Part shown: positions 20,901 through 33,012 of the stretch, piece by piece
Layout of the letters: every line of letters starts with the position of its first letter
How positions within the stretch are numbered: position 1 is the stretch's first letter
Assembly (NCBI GenBank): GCA_002964805.2
Contig: PUDQ02000010.1
Location: forward strand, 62,001 to 126,000
DNA: 64,000 bases
DNA from: Trametes villosa
Taxonomy: Eukaryota; Basidiomycota; Agaricomycetes; Polyporales; Polyporaceae
Direction of reading: 5' to 3'
Position numbers and translations under genes: made by a program
The notes under the pieces: model-generated
Database searches by the model: none
Seen by the model: only the letters and a program-made list of their open reading frames with translations
What the model was told of the DNA's origin: nothing

Positions 20901-23900
20901 GACTGCGATCGCGAGCATAATCCCAAGCCCGGCTCGCCGCCGCGCTGCGCTCTACGTGTCTCTTGAGCGCGGCCAGCTCTGCGGCAATGATGATCCCTTT
21001 ATCAGGCCCAGGGCGCCCTCCTTGCCATCGCAGAAAGAATACATATACGCCTGCTTCTATTTTGGCCGGATGAGCGCGCCGGGCGGCGCTATATTGGGAA
21101 CGCAAAAACGCCCTCAGCACCTGAGCCTGAGTCCGCGCCCATCGCTGCACGTCTCCGCCGCGCCCCTGTCTCGCTCCCGCGGCTTTCATAGTGACTCAGG
21201 ACGGGGTGCTGTTATGCGGCGCCTCTTTGCGAATATGTCAGACCCTTTGCCGTGGTGGCACCCGGAAATGTGATAGCTGCGGAGAGGCTGCTCAACGGTG
21301 GACCTACCGGGCGACTTCCCCATTGATGCCAGCTTCGTCTTCTCACGACCGAGCGAGAAGACACTGTCCCTGGCGCTGACGTCGACGCGCGGGAAAGAGC
21401 TGCAAGGGACTCTCCGCCCTCACAGGGAACGCGAGAACGTGCGGACCGGCGCGGACGTCAGTGCGCCATTCAGCGCGCGCACTGGCAAGGGGGCTCGTGG
21501 GCGAATCTCGCTAGGGCCGCGTCGAATCAATCGTAGTGACGGCACGGGCACTGGCACGCGAAAGGTCGGGCGACGCGCACGAGAGCCGATGCGTTAACAC
21601 CGGTGTCAGCCTGCAGGCCGGCCCCCCGCGGGCCCGTCCAACACACTCGCACTTATCCCACGCGCAGCTGGTCGGAGTGCCGCTCTGCGGCCCTGCGTCC
21701 CTTGCGCGGGCCATCCATCAGCCTGCCCGATGCTTCTTGGCTTCCTGGCGTTTCTGAAGAGCGAGTCGTGGGCCGGCTTGGGCATTCCTGGTGCCCAGTC
21801 GCTGAGATGGTGGATGGCTGCAGTCCGCTCGTGCATGAACGCCGGACGCAGGCGGCAGGCCAGACACAAACACGCACACGCGAAGGCGTGGTTGACGTCG
21901 TCTGTCGAGTGCCATCGACGTCGGTGTCAATGTCAGTGTCGGGGGGGAACGGCTAGTACGGGCGTACACCCACGCGTCGGTGCTGTGCGCGCACGAGGCC
22001 GTTTGAGTGCGACAGCGGGTGTTTGCGCAGGAGAGTCCGAAGCCGCGACTATGCATGCGCAGTGTGGGCCCATCGCAATCATTGCGACCGATACCGAGAC
22101 CAGCAGAGCGGGCCTCCGACGTGCCTGCGGCAGAAGGCGCAGACGACGTCAGGCGCATCATCGTGCGACGCTCTGTGAGTTCTGGAATGCCTATCGTATA
22201 GCGTCCGCGAGCCGGCGGACTCTCCGGGCACTCTGCGTGATCCTCACACACTGATGCGGGGCGTGCACAGTGACTGCTGGTTCCGCGACTCGGACGTTGC
22301 GGGGGCCGTCGCGCTCGAACACGATCGCGCCGCGCCCCTCTGCGGGGCAGGCAGGCGTGCCTCATCTCGCGATACAGTAGCAGGGAGATACCGCGGCGCG
22401 AGGCGAAGTTAGAGTTGGGATATGACGCCCGTGCCAGCCGCCGTGCGCCAGGGGCGAGAAGACGCGAAGGCGTAGTCTGCTTGCATTTGGGGGGTGCTTG
22501 GAGGAGGGTCCCGTATCACGATTTGTCAGCAGAAAATTGATCTCCGACGACGCGTCAAGATCTATACACCAGGCACAACGCGACGCGTCGCGAGTGCGGC
22601 ACGCGCCTCAACTTCGTACTCTGACTGCTACGGGCCCTTCTGAGCGGATACAACGCTCTAATAATACGCCGGGCGTAATTGATGTGTCTTACTGACACAT
22701 TGTATGCGAAAAATTGAGGGAAGAAAAGCCTTCACGGCACGACAAGTAATACTTCGCCGGATACTAGACAGTGTCGTTCTCGTTGTCCTGATTGCGACAA
22801 GGTACACTGGCGGCACCGTCTTGTATGATGAGGTACTAGTCTCTATTACTCAAGTCTCTACTCTTCCAGTCGCTTAGCTAGTAATGTGTGCGAGAAATCC
22901 CGCAACCGGTACAGCAACATCCCAGGTTGGCGCCCGACCACATATCTCAGGACTCCTAGCTTCGAGCCTGCTTCGAGTTCAGTGTGTCGCCTTGAATCGC
23001 TGGAAAGGCAGTCCATCTACTTGCGGGGGGCGTTTATTATAGCTTAAGAGAAGTCGATTGAGACCTCACGTCGGCGAAGGGCCGCCAGGCCGCCAGGCTG
23101 GACGTTGTAACTTGCCAGTGCCGGTTCCGTGGCGAATTACGTCGTATAGAAGTGCTAAGGCCACTTCCTTGACCGCCTACTTGCTGATTCATCCCTCCAC
23201 GCACGCAGATGGGGGCCGCGCCGGTGATAGTGTTCAATGCCGTTCCAAACGTTCGCAACTTGACGGCAGAGGTGAGTGCGCCGCCACACTGGCTCGCAGG
23301 AATGCGTCGGTAGCGCCCACTATACCTCTTTGAGTAATACCATATATAGGAAATGCCACGTGCCGGATCACTCGGCATTTTCCAACTCAGCAGAATGGGG
23401 ACCCTCCTCCAAGGGGGGCGCGTTTGAAAGCAGACGTCGGTGTGATCGTCCTCCCCCCACTCAGTAGATCACACTTATCGTCTGCCTAGGGGAGACAAGC
23501 GAAGGCGTGCGCGTGTGGGCATCTGGGCGCGACCTGCCGTATGCGCTGCCTTCGACGTCCAAGCTGTGGCCTGCGCGGGCTTCCGCGGCGCGGCGCGTGG
23601 TGATGAGGCGAGGGCGATCGTACGGCACCTACGGCAGCTGGGTGAGCGGACTCGCCCGAATTCCGAATCCCAAGCTGAATTGATCAATGGCATGGACGCT
23701 CATCTCAGTGGTTGAAGCTGAAGCTCGGTAGGTTAACGCTCCTATAGACGATGTCATCAATTTCGACGCGACTGCGACCTAGCGCGACCCTGCGTAGCCC
23801 ATCCCTGGCATCTTCGCCATCCATCTTCCACCCTTCTCCCTGCGCCCGGAACAGCCCTGCGGATACGCAGACCGGAAGATCTCCCGCACACTTTCCAGCC

Positions 23901-26900
23901 TGAGCCTGCCAGGTGCGTGCCGGCGGATCACGCAGAATCGACGTCCACCGCCCCGGGCCACTTGTTGGCCATGGCCATGATTATGATACGCATCAGGTGC
24001 AGCACTCTTTGACGGTGCGTCTGTCAATCACTCGCCAGCGGAAGCCCGGTGCAGCACCGTGGCGGGCAACTGTAGTGTCTCAGGCTCGAGCCTCGACAGC
24101 CTGGCACTGGCAGATCGTGGCAGCTGGGACGGCAGCGCGCGCGTGCCGCGGCGAGCGCGTGTCGTGCCGAGCTTCGCTGGGCAGGTGCGACCGGGGGTGG
24201 AAGGGTGGGAGCTGGGAGGTGGACGATATACAGGTGGAGGTGGGAAGTGAGGAAGTCGGGATGCTGCGATTGCGGCCGGGCGGAGGTAAGAGCGAAGCCC
24301 GTATAATCGGTAGGCCGGGGAAGAGCGGAGGTCTGCAGTAGTACAGTACTGCATGTGTGCAGTGGAATCTGGATTGTATGCGCCCCCCTCCGAGCCTGGG
24401 TACCTGGAGTGGGCGTATACATACGTACCGTATCGGTCGACTGATTGCAGTGGGGATTTCTGGAGTTCGATTGTTGCTGGTTGATCCAGCACTCGGTGTT
24501 CGGTGCTCGGTACTTCGAGCGGGCGGAAGGGCGACCGCGAGCGTGCGCATGCGTGGCCCCGGCCACTTCGTATACCGCGCCTAAGCAATAACAAAATTCC
24601 ATTCGCGGCCGGTAGCTACGTAGTGCTCAAAGCGAACTTACGCAGTACGACCCGACGGGGCAACGCGCCTACCCGGATACACACTCAAAGCCGTCACCGT
24701 GCCGCCCAGGGCCAAACTGGCAGTGCCGCCGGCCTCTCGACGACCCGAGCAGCACCCGCGCTCGCCCCGGTCCACCGTCGTCGGCGTCCCCGAACTCCCC
24801 GCCCGAGCCCCGCCTCTCCAAGTCATGATGATGCGTACGCGCCTAGGTCTGCTTTGCTTTCAGCTGGATTCGGCACACACCTCACATATGGGCACTTCAT
24901 TACCCTCTGCACGCGTGCGTCGGGTGTGCTCGCTCCCGCCACCGCCGGCAGTGGCGTCTTCTAGAGAGCGTGGCCTAAGCTGGAAGCTGTATGCCCCCTC
25001 GTGTTGCGGCGACCCGGGTGCGCCCGCCGGCGTACGGGTGCGAGTCGGGACGCGAGCAAGCTTCTACAAGGGCGTGGTGGCGCGTATTCGGGTGTACGAG
25101 CGCTAGCGCTCACGTCGGCGTCGTGGTTCTCGGATGCGAACGCGAGCGAGCGAGGGCGTCCTCCGTCATCGCCATGGGCACGCGGCCGCGTACGTCGGCT
25201 ACGCTGCATGCTGTGTCGCGGCCCTCGGTCGCGACTCGCGACTCGCGAGTTGCGAGTTGCGAGTTGCGACGCCGAGGTTTCTCCCTGCTGGAATTTGGCA
25301 ATGGCAGGAGTGACGAGTCGGGGGCGGACGTCCGGGTCGGGCGGGCGGGGGGCGGTGGCGAGGAGTGGCATGGTGCATGGAGCAGGCAGAGTCAGGCCGC
25401 GGGTGTGATTCTGAAGGTCGGGCGCGCGCTGAGCCTGGGGTTCTCTTGTTAGGGTTGTACATTGCAGATTCCAGAACAGAGCATCCGCAGGCGGCCTTCT
25501 TGTTGGGGGTGCGGCGGCGGGCGCGCAACAGTCCAGTCGGAACGGCTTCTCTCGGGCAGACGGGCGATCACGAAGGGTCAAGCCTGCAGACGAGCGCTGG
25601 GCCAAATTTGAGCAAGGTTCGGGCCTCCACACCTCGTCCTGAAGCCTGAGGCTGCAGCGACCCGCGGGAGAACGCACTGGCAGAAGGGGCCCGGGAGTGT
25701 TGGCTGGTGTTGGTCGATGTGCACTGGTACGGCCACGCGCGTGCGCATCGGGCGGGGGGCGGTGTGCACGGGCTGATGCTCGTGATGGCGCGATGGAGAG
25801 TCGTCATGATGATGGGCATGGGGGCGGTGGCAGCGTCGAGCATGTCAACGTGCGAGGCTCTGGCCAGGGCCTGTCGCCGGGGCCTGAGCTTATTGCGGCG
25901 GGGACGGGGACGGCGGTGCGGTGTTGCGGATTGCGGGCTGCCCGAGATTGCGGGGGCCATTTTGGCTGTCAATTGAGAGATTGATGGGGGGATCGTGGCC
26001 GACTCGGGGCGGACTTGCGCGAAGTTCGAAGTTCGAGCGCTGGGAGAGTATTGCTGGTATGTGCAATAGCACATCCGAGCGGGAGGAGATCAGAGAGAAA
26101 GGTCGACGTCGTCCGGGGATCTTTGCGATCTGCCATGTCAGGCGCGTAAGTTCACGCGCGTCGGGCTTCTTCTCTGCGCTGTCCTGCCAGGCCTGGCAAT
26201 TCGACGGCCTGACGCGACGCTGCCCCGCGGGCGGTCTTCGAACCTTTCCGCCAGATCGGTACGGTTGCCTGAGCCGCCCCCTTGGGCGGGCGAGCGAGCG
26301 AGGGGGGAAGGGGCCGTGGAATGTTCAGTGGAACGCGCGCGTCCGCGTCCGAGCGGAATGGAGAGATCTCATAAGCTCGAGCGGGAGATCAGGCCCGCGC
26401 GCAGTGCGTCCACGCTGGCCCGAGCGGACGCGCGCGCGATTGCGATGCTATTTCACAATGTCCATGGGGCGTGAGCTCGATGAGGAGGCCGCGGAGGAGG
26501 GGCTCGGGGCGGCAGGGCCTCGGCGCGTGGGCGCGGGCTGTGCGGGCGACCGGGAAAAGGAGGGAGTGCGAAAAGGGACGGGGCGCAGGAACTGCAAGCG
26601 GTGGGGGGCGACCGCTGTAGGGGTCGGAGCGCTGGGTGCGGGCGAGGGGAGGGGGACCGGTGGGCGTGAGCGTTTGCCAGAGGGCGTGGTGGGCGACTGG
26701 AAGGGACAGGCTCCCGCGGGCCCGGCCATCTGAGCGAGGGTTTACTTAATCACTGCCCTCGCCCTCCTCCGCCTGCGTCCTACCCCGTCCCTCCCTCCGC
26801 CTCAGTCTCCGCTTCCCGTCTCCCGTCTGCGCCCTACCTCACCCCCAGGCCGCCGCTCCCCGACGAGCGTGCGCCCTACTAATTCTAATTCCTGTCCAAA

Positions 26901-27520
26901 CCACCCACATCCTCCTATCCCCGCACGTCTGCCCCCGCTAGGCCTACTACAGCCCGACATAATACGCCCGCCGCCCCCGCTCGCCCTCGACGCGCCCCAC
27001 ATCACATCGGCCTGAGATCCCTCTGCGCCTGCATCGGCCTCTGCGACTGCGACTGCAACTGCCCGCCGGCGACCCCGTGCCATCGAGACGCGCGACCGCC
27101 CACGTATAATAGTATTCTTAGCCGCGCCCCTTGGGCCCCCGCACCGCCGAGGTCTGTGTCTCCTGCGCGTGCAGCTGTCTCACCCCCGCCCCCATCGCGC
27201 TGCATCCATCCGCGGCGGACTCTGCAGACAAGCACACATAATAATGTACGTCCATCTCCGCAGCCTCGCCGCCCGCCCGATCGCCCTGTGCTCACCCGAC
27301 GCGTCCCCCCTCCCCCACTCTCCTCTCCCATCCCCGCCCTGCCCGTGCGCACGTCCCCCCTCCCGCCCCTGCTCGCCCTCGTGCCGGGTGTGCAGTTATA
27401 CATAGGCCGATCACGACCCGCCGCCCCGTACCCCGCACGCTCGCTTCAGCCGCCGTTGTATCCCAAGTCTCCAGTCCGAGTACACGTACCCCTCCTCGAT
27501 CTACGAGTAATCCCCGTATA
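17924..27520. other. Gene-sparse region of about 9.6 kb
   Basis: I can support no gene here. Open readings on both strands are short, arginine/proline-rich and lack domain motifs or splice-consistent continuation. A minus-strand stretch at 17998-18213 with a plausible helix (DFAWDVAWQIVDPG) could be a gene relic. The part from about 26.7 to 27.5 kb is C/T-rich on the plus strand and is probably the STE12 promoter and 5' UTR. Old transposon remains are plausible but not recognisable by eye. Confidence 0.45.
25231..25270. repeat. 7-bp tandem repeat (GCGACTC/GCGAGTT)
   Basis: Two GCGACTC units, three GCGAGTT units and a partial GCGAC run head to tail. The array is partly self-complementary, because GACTCGC and GCGAGTT nearly mirror each other. 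It lies in the gene-sparse region. Confidence 0.75.
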
Positions 27521-30500
27521 ATGGACAGCCTAGTCTCCCACCCGTCGTCCGCCGCCGCCTACGGCCAGTTCGCGCTCCCGGTCGACGCGCACGCCTTCCC
27601 CTCCGCCGCATCTGCGTCTTCTTCACGATCGGCTGCGAATGGATACGCATCTGCGCCTGCCGACGCTTACGACCACCGCTACGCCCGCTTCTCGTCGTCA
27701 TCCTCGCAGCACCAACAGCAACAGCAACAGCAGCAGGGGGCGAGCCCGGCGCTGCAGATCCACACCGCGACGCCCGCGCCGCACGAGCACGAGCCCGACG
27801 AGCAGACCGCACACCCCTCCCGCACCGAGCCCGCCCCCGCCTTCCCCCCGCCCTCCTCCTCCTCCTCCGAGTCGCAGTCCCAGGCGTACGACGACATGTC
27901 CTCGGACGGGCAGCAGAGCCAGATCCAGCAGCTGCCGGGGCAGGGGCAGTCGATCGCGGACGCGCTGACGGACGCGCCGGGGCCGCACGGCGGCCTGAGC
28001 CGCGCGCTGACGCTGCAGGAGCGCGAGCTGCTCGCGCACCTCGACCGGCTCAAGTTCTTCCTCGCGACCGCGCCGTCGCGCTGGAACGCCGACCCGCAGT
28101 CCTCCTCTTCCGCCTCGGCCTCGTCCCCCGCCTTCATGAACGGCCTCGGCATGTCGATGAACGGCATGTCCATGAACGGCCTGGGGCTTGGGATGAACGG
28201 GCTAAACGCGATGGGGATGCCGGCGGGGCACCCGCACAGCGCGCACCCGGCGCTGAACCGGTTCCTGCTCCCGAACCAGGAGTACGTGAGCTGCGTGCTG
28301 TGGGGCGGGCTCTACCACATCACGGGCACGGACATCGTGCGCGCGCTCGTGTTCCGCTTCGAGGCGTTTGGCCGCCCGGTGCGCAACATGAAGAAGTTCG
28401 AGGAGGGCGTGTTCAGCGACCTCAGGAACTTGAAACCAGGCGTGGATGCGTGTTTGGAGGAGCCGAAGGTGCGTTCTCTCTCTCTCTCTATGTCTGCCAT
28501 TCATTGCCCGCGGGGGTACGAGAACGGTTGCGACGGTGGGCTTCCGAGCGCGTACGGTCTACGGTCAATGTCCAGCGGGGCCGTCCGCTGGCGTACGGAA
28601 CGCGCAGCTAGCGACCGATTCGCGCTAGCTGCAGTGGCACCCCGTGCACATCCACTCCACAGCCTCAGCCCCAGCGCACGGCCGTCCGCTCGCCCTCGGA
28701 TGCCCAGATGATGGATAGCGGATCCCGCACGCGCGCGCATCTGCACCTCTGCACCCCTGCGCGGATGGGCGGCTCGCGGGGTCCGATCGCGCGGGGATTG
28801 TGAGCCCTGTCCACTGGCCGCTGTTCTCGTGCTCTCGTGGCTGCCCCGATGGCGTTGATTGCACTCTAAGCCTCTAGGGCATTGATTCGATGGGGATCGC
28901 GGGCGCGGATGCTGACGCGCGTGTCTTCCTTTGTCCAGTCGCCCTTCCTCGACCTGCTGTTCAAGTACCAGTGCATCCGCACGCAGAAGAAGCAGAAGGT
29001 GTTCTACTGGTGAGTGTGCTTTGCCTACGCCTTCGTCTTCGTCTTCGCCCGCCCTCCTTCGCCCTTCCCCTTCCCTTCCATTGCGCGCGGGTTCGTCTCT
29101 TCGTTGTACGCCTTTCCGCCGCGCCTTCACGCCTTCTCCGATCTGGCCGCGAGCATCTGCGTGCCCGGACTGTGCGGGCGCATCGCATCGCATTGCATTC
29201 GCGCCGTACCATCACCTCCCCCCCTTCGGCATCACGCGCCACTGTCCCTGCCTATCTCCGCATCTTCATTCGCTCGCGCTTCTCCCGCCGTCCCAACGTT
29301 TCTCCGCTTTCATCCTAGCTGGCGCGGCGCGCTCTTACCGTTCTCGCTCGCCTCTGCTCTCCTTCTCCGATAGTTTTTTTTTGGTCCATCCGACGATCGT
29401 CGAGCGTCCGCTGACCAAGTCGCTCGTTGTTAGGTTCTCCGTGCCGCACGACCGGCTGTTCCTCGATGCGCTCGAGCGCGACCTCAAGCGCGAGAAGATG
29501 GGGCTCGAGCCGACGACGCTCGTCACGGGCGAGCCCGCGCTGTCGTTCACGTACGACCCGAAGCGCTCGCTGTACGAGCAGTTCTCCAAGGCGCACGGCG
29601 CGCGCGAGGGCGAGGGCGAGCTCGAGGCCGCCGTCCGGCGCGCGGACGAGGCGCGCAGCGGCTCCGTGAGCGTGAGCGCGAGCGACGAGTCGTCCGACGC
29701 CGAGTCCGGCGCGGACGCGGACGATGCTGAGGGCAAGAAGAAGCCGAGCGCGCTCGGCGGGCCGAACTCGCCGTTCTTCCCCATGTTCTCGCTCTTCGAG
29801 GGCTCGCCGACGTACAAGCAGCGGCGCAAGAAGGTGCCCAAGGGCCGCAAGTCGTCGCCCACCTCCGACGGCTCGTCCGCCCCGCACCACCCGCTCGCGC
29901 ACGCGCACATGTCCGCGAACGCGGGATACATGAACGGCGGGATGGCCATGGGCGCGGGCGGGATGGGCTTCCGCGAGCCGCACCTGGACCGCTTCGGGCG
30001 GGACGTGCTGCGGCTGAGCGCGGAGGACATGTTCGCGGCGGGCGCGCGCGGCGAGTTCGGCGCGAACCCGGACATCGCGGTCACGCAGAAGGAGCGCCAG
30101 GCGCGCGCGCTCGCCGAGCTCGGCGCGCAGCAGCAGGGCAAGCTGCCGTTCCTCAGCGGCCCGGGCATGGCGGGCAGCCCGATGCCGCCGTCTGCGCCGC
30201 AGGACATGGAGGTCGTGTATGGGATCCCGGGCGCGCAGGCTGCGACGGCGTCGTCGCTGGCGGGGTCGATGGACTACGCGGCTTCGCAACCACAGCAACA
30301 GCAGCAACAGCAGTACGCGCAAGGCATGCACCCCCGCCCCCAGCTCGAGCAGCGGCACACGTACCCGATGGTCGACTACGCGCAGCACCACAGCGCGCGC
30401 TCCGGCACGGACCCCGCGTACGGGCAGCAGGTGCCCGCCGGGTGGACTGACGGCGCGTCCGGGATGGAGGCGCCGCGGACGAAGGCGTTCGTCTGCCCGC

Positions 30501-31882
30501 TCTTCTCGTGCGGGCGCATGTTCAAGCGGATGGAGCACCTCCGGCGGCACCTCCGCACGCACACGCTCGAGCGGCCGTTCCAGTGCGAGCAGTGCCAGAA
30601 GCGCTTCTCGCGCTCGGACAACCTCGCGCAGCACGTGCGCACGCACGACCGCCGCGCGGCCGCGGCTGCGGCGATGGGCGGGATGGGCGGGCTGGGCATG
30701 GGCATGGCCGTGGGCGTGCCCGACGGCGGCGAGGCGGACGCGGAGGCCGAGGACGAGCTGGAGACGGACGAGCTCGACCGCGAGCTGCAGTACATGAGCG
30801 GCGTCGGCGGGATCACGAGCGTGCGCATGTGCGAGGTCGAGGTGCAGGGCACCGTGCATGAGGTCCAGGGCGACGAGGAGGGCCTGCTCACCACCAGCGG
30901 GCCCGTCGCGGTCACTGGCGGCGCTGCGCCCCAGGACGGCACGGAGGCGGAGGCGGTGTTCTACGACAACGCAGGCCAAATCCTCCGTGCGTCGCCCGAG
31001 ACGAGCCCGTACCTCGCCGCCGGCCAGCCCTCGCCCGACACGCAGTGGGCGAACGTCCCCCCAACCACCGCCGTTCCCTCCCAGCCGCAACAGCAGCACC
31101 AGCAACCGCCGGCGACCGCGTTTGCGGGCACGAACGGACTCCACCTCGCCAACGCCAGCGCGGCCGCGCGCCTCGACGCGTCGTACCACACCGGCGCGAT
31201 GGGCGACTACGTGACGTCGATCTCCGCGCCGAGCCACAAGCTCTCGTTCGACCACGCCGCGCTCTACCCGCACGAGCTCGCGCTGGGCGGGCCCGGCCCG
31301 ATCCGCCGCCACCGCAGCGCGACGCCGTCCATCCCCCGCTACGGCGAGTCCATCCGGCGCCCGTACAGCGCCGCGCTGTCCGACAACGGCGCGGGCGCGG
31401 GCGCGACCCCGGCGTCCGCGCCGACGAGCCGCTCGTACCACCCGTACGCGCTCGCGGGCCACCACGCGCACTCGCACTCGGCGCAGTCCAGCCCGATGGC
31501 GTACACGGTGCCGCTTGCGGGGGGCGGGTACGACGCGCCTGCGCGGCAGCACGCGGGGCACGCGCGCTCGAGCTCGAGCGGGCAGCTGCAGGAGCAGATG
31601 CGGCACATGCTCAGCCTCGAGCACCACGCGCAGTACGCGGCGGTGCAGGAGGGCCAGCAGGCGTATGCGGGCATGTACCGCACGGACTCGCCGATGCCGT
31701 ATGGCGGCGTCGGCGAGGCGTACGAGATGGAGATCGTGCACCAGCAGCAACAGCACCCGCACCCGCACCAGCACCAGCAACAGCAACAGCAGCCCGCGTA
31801 TCCCGTAGGCCTCGCGAACCAGTACGCCGCCCAGCAACATCAGCAGCCCGAATACTACGCGCACCCTCATCACTCGCTCTGA
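27521..31882 (+). CDS. STE12: STE12 transcription factor with C-terminal C2H2 fingers, 1,155 aa
   Basis: Exons 27521-28468, 28939-29009 and 29434-31882 sum to 1,156 codons. The STE homeodomain-like region (about residues 173-362) includes [28 protein letters not shown] and, across both introns, [19 protein letters not shown]. Two C2H2 fingers occupy about residues 691-745 ([10 protein letters not shown]...HLRRHLRTH, then [17 protein letters not shown]), the architecture of basidiomycete STE12 but not of yeast Ste12. Three poly-Gln/His tracts (27710-27735, 30291-30312, 31740-31797) and long Ala/Gly/Pro stretches fill the rest. It acts in the nucleus as the output of the pheromone/filamentation MAP-kinase pathway. 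The introns (470 and 424 nt) are several times longer than elsewhere in the window. Confidence 0.95.
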
Positions 31883-33012
31883 ATCCGACCGGAACGCATA
31901 TCCTAGTATCACTCATAATCCTTCGTTCTTCCTCCGTGCGGCCCCCAAGCGGCCGCTCTATCGTATACCAACTTAATCACCCCCGCTGTTTCCTCCCCGC
32001 GTCCGGAACCGCTGTGTCTTCTTCCGTGTGGACCCCCTGCTGTATCAAAACGACGCCGTTCTGCTCATCTAGCCTGTCATATCTCTCTCTGCCTCTCTCA
32101 CGCAAGTGCTTGCTATCGTTAACGTCCTCGCGCTGCATCACATTTCGTTCCATCTCTCCCCATTTTCCACCTCCCCCTCCCCTTCCTCTTTCTCTTCCGG
32201 CCCTGGCGAGCCCGGGCGCGCAGCCGCCATACAGACTTTGTAACGGCGCGTCCCTCCGCGGTGACCAGCCCACCGCCTTCCCCTTCCCCTTCCCTCCTCC
32301 CCCTTCCCATTCCCCTCATAATTATCGGCGCCAGGCGCGAATATTGTTCCCTGATGCGCGCGCATTTACTCACTACGTCTTACGTCTGTACATTCTGCTG
32401 TGTCGATATACGTACCCCGCTACCCTACTTGCACCGGACCGCCGCGCGCTGTGTCTCGTTCCCTCCCTAGTATCGCTCGCGTAATGCCCGCCGGATGGCT
32501 CCTAATGATGCTCGTTGTCCCTCGCAATGTCATGAATTATGCGCGCTATCCCCATTTGTCTGATGCCCGCTCATTCGAGGCCTAGCTCCTTTCCGGTGCA
32601 GGACCCAGGTGAGGATCGAGGTGACCGCGCGCGCCCAGGTGTACACTGCTTGCGGGCTTGGTGGTGAGACATTGACACCGACATGCGCGGTACGGTCGAC
32701 CGCCCACCGATCGAGCTGCGTAGATAATTCTGTCCACACTCCGAGCTCTATGACCAATTGGGCATGCGATTGAGGAGAAGGATGCCCCGAGAACGCCGTG
32801 TCCATGCGCAAGACAGCCACGAGAAGATCTCCGAGACGCCACGCGCGCACACCGCTTTCTCGCTCGAAATCTCGTGGTGGCACTGGTAAATGCTTCTGCG
32901 CGACTATAGGCACGAAGCACGATAAATGGTATATACTGAAAACAATACATAGCTATAGTCAAGAACACTGCATCTAGATCGTGAACACGAATGTCCGGGG
33001 TCGTATGTGAAC
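31883..33012. other. Region between STE12 and the SNF2-RING gene
   Basis: The region is pyrimidine-rich from 31.9 to 32.4 kb, probably STE12 3' UTR. A minus-strand open reading at 32530-32913 (127 codons, with WRLGDLLVAVLRMD and VWTELSTQLDRWAVDR) looks protein-like but has no known domain. It could be a small unannotated gene or a remnant. Confidence 0.35.

Noticed and set aside
25921..26733. 270-codon plus-strand frame in the gene-sparse region
   Set aside because: Gly/Arg-rich composition typical of chance frames in high-GC DNA; no domain and no splice support.
29315..31912. 865-codon minus-strand open frame opposite STE12
   Set aside because: It is an antisense shadow of the GC-rich STE12 third exon; Arg/Val/Leu-rich with no domains and no splice structure.
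31045..32484. 479-codon plus-strand frame overlapping the STE12 3' end
   Set aside because: It is an out-of-frame shadow of STE12 running into the pyrimidine-rich 3' flank; no domain seen.
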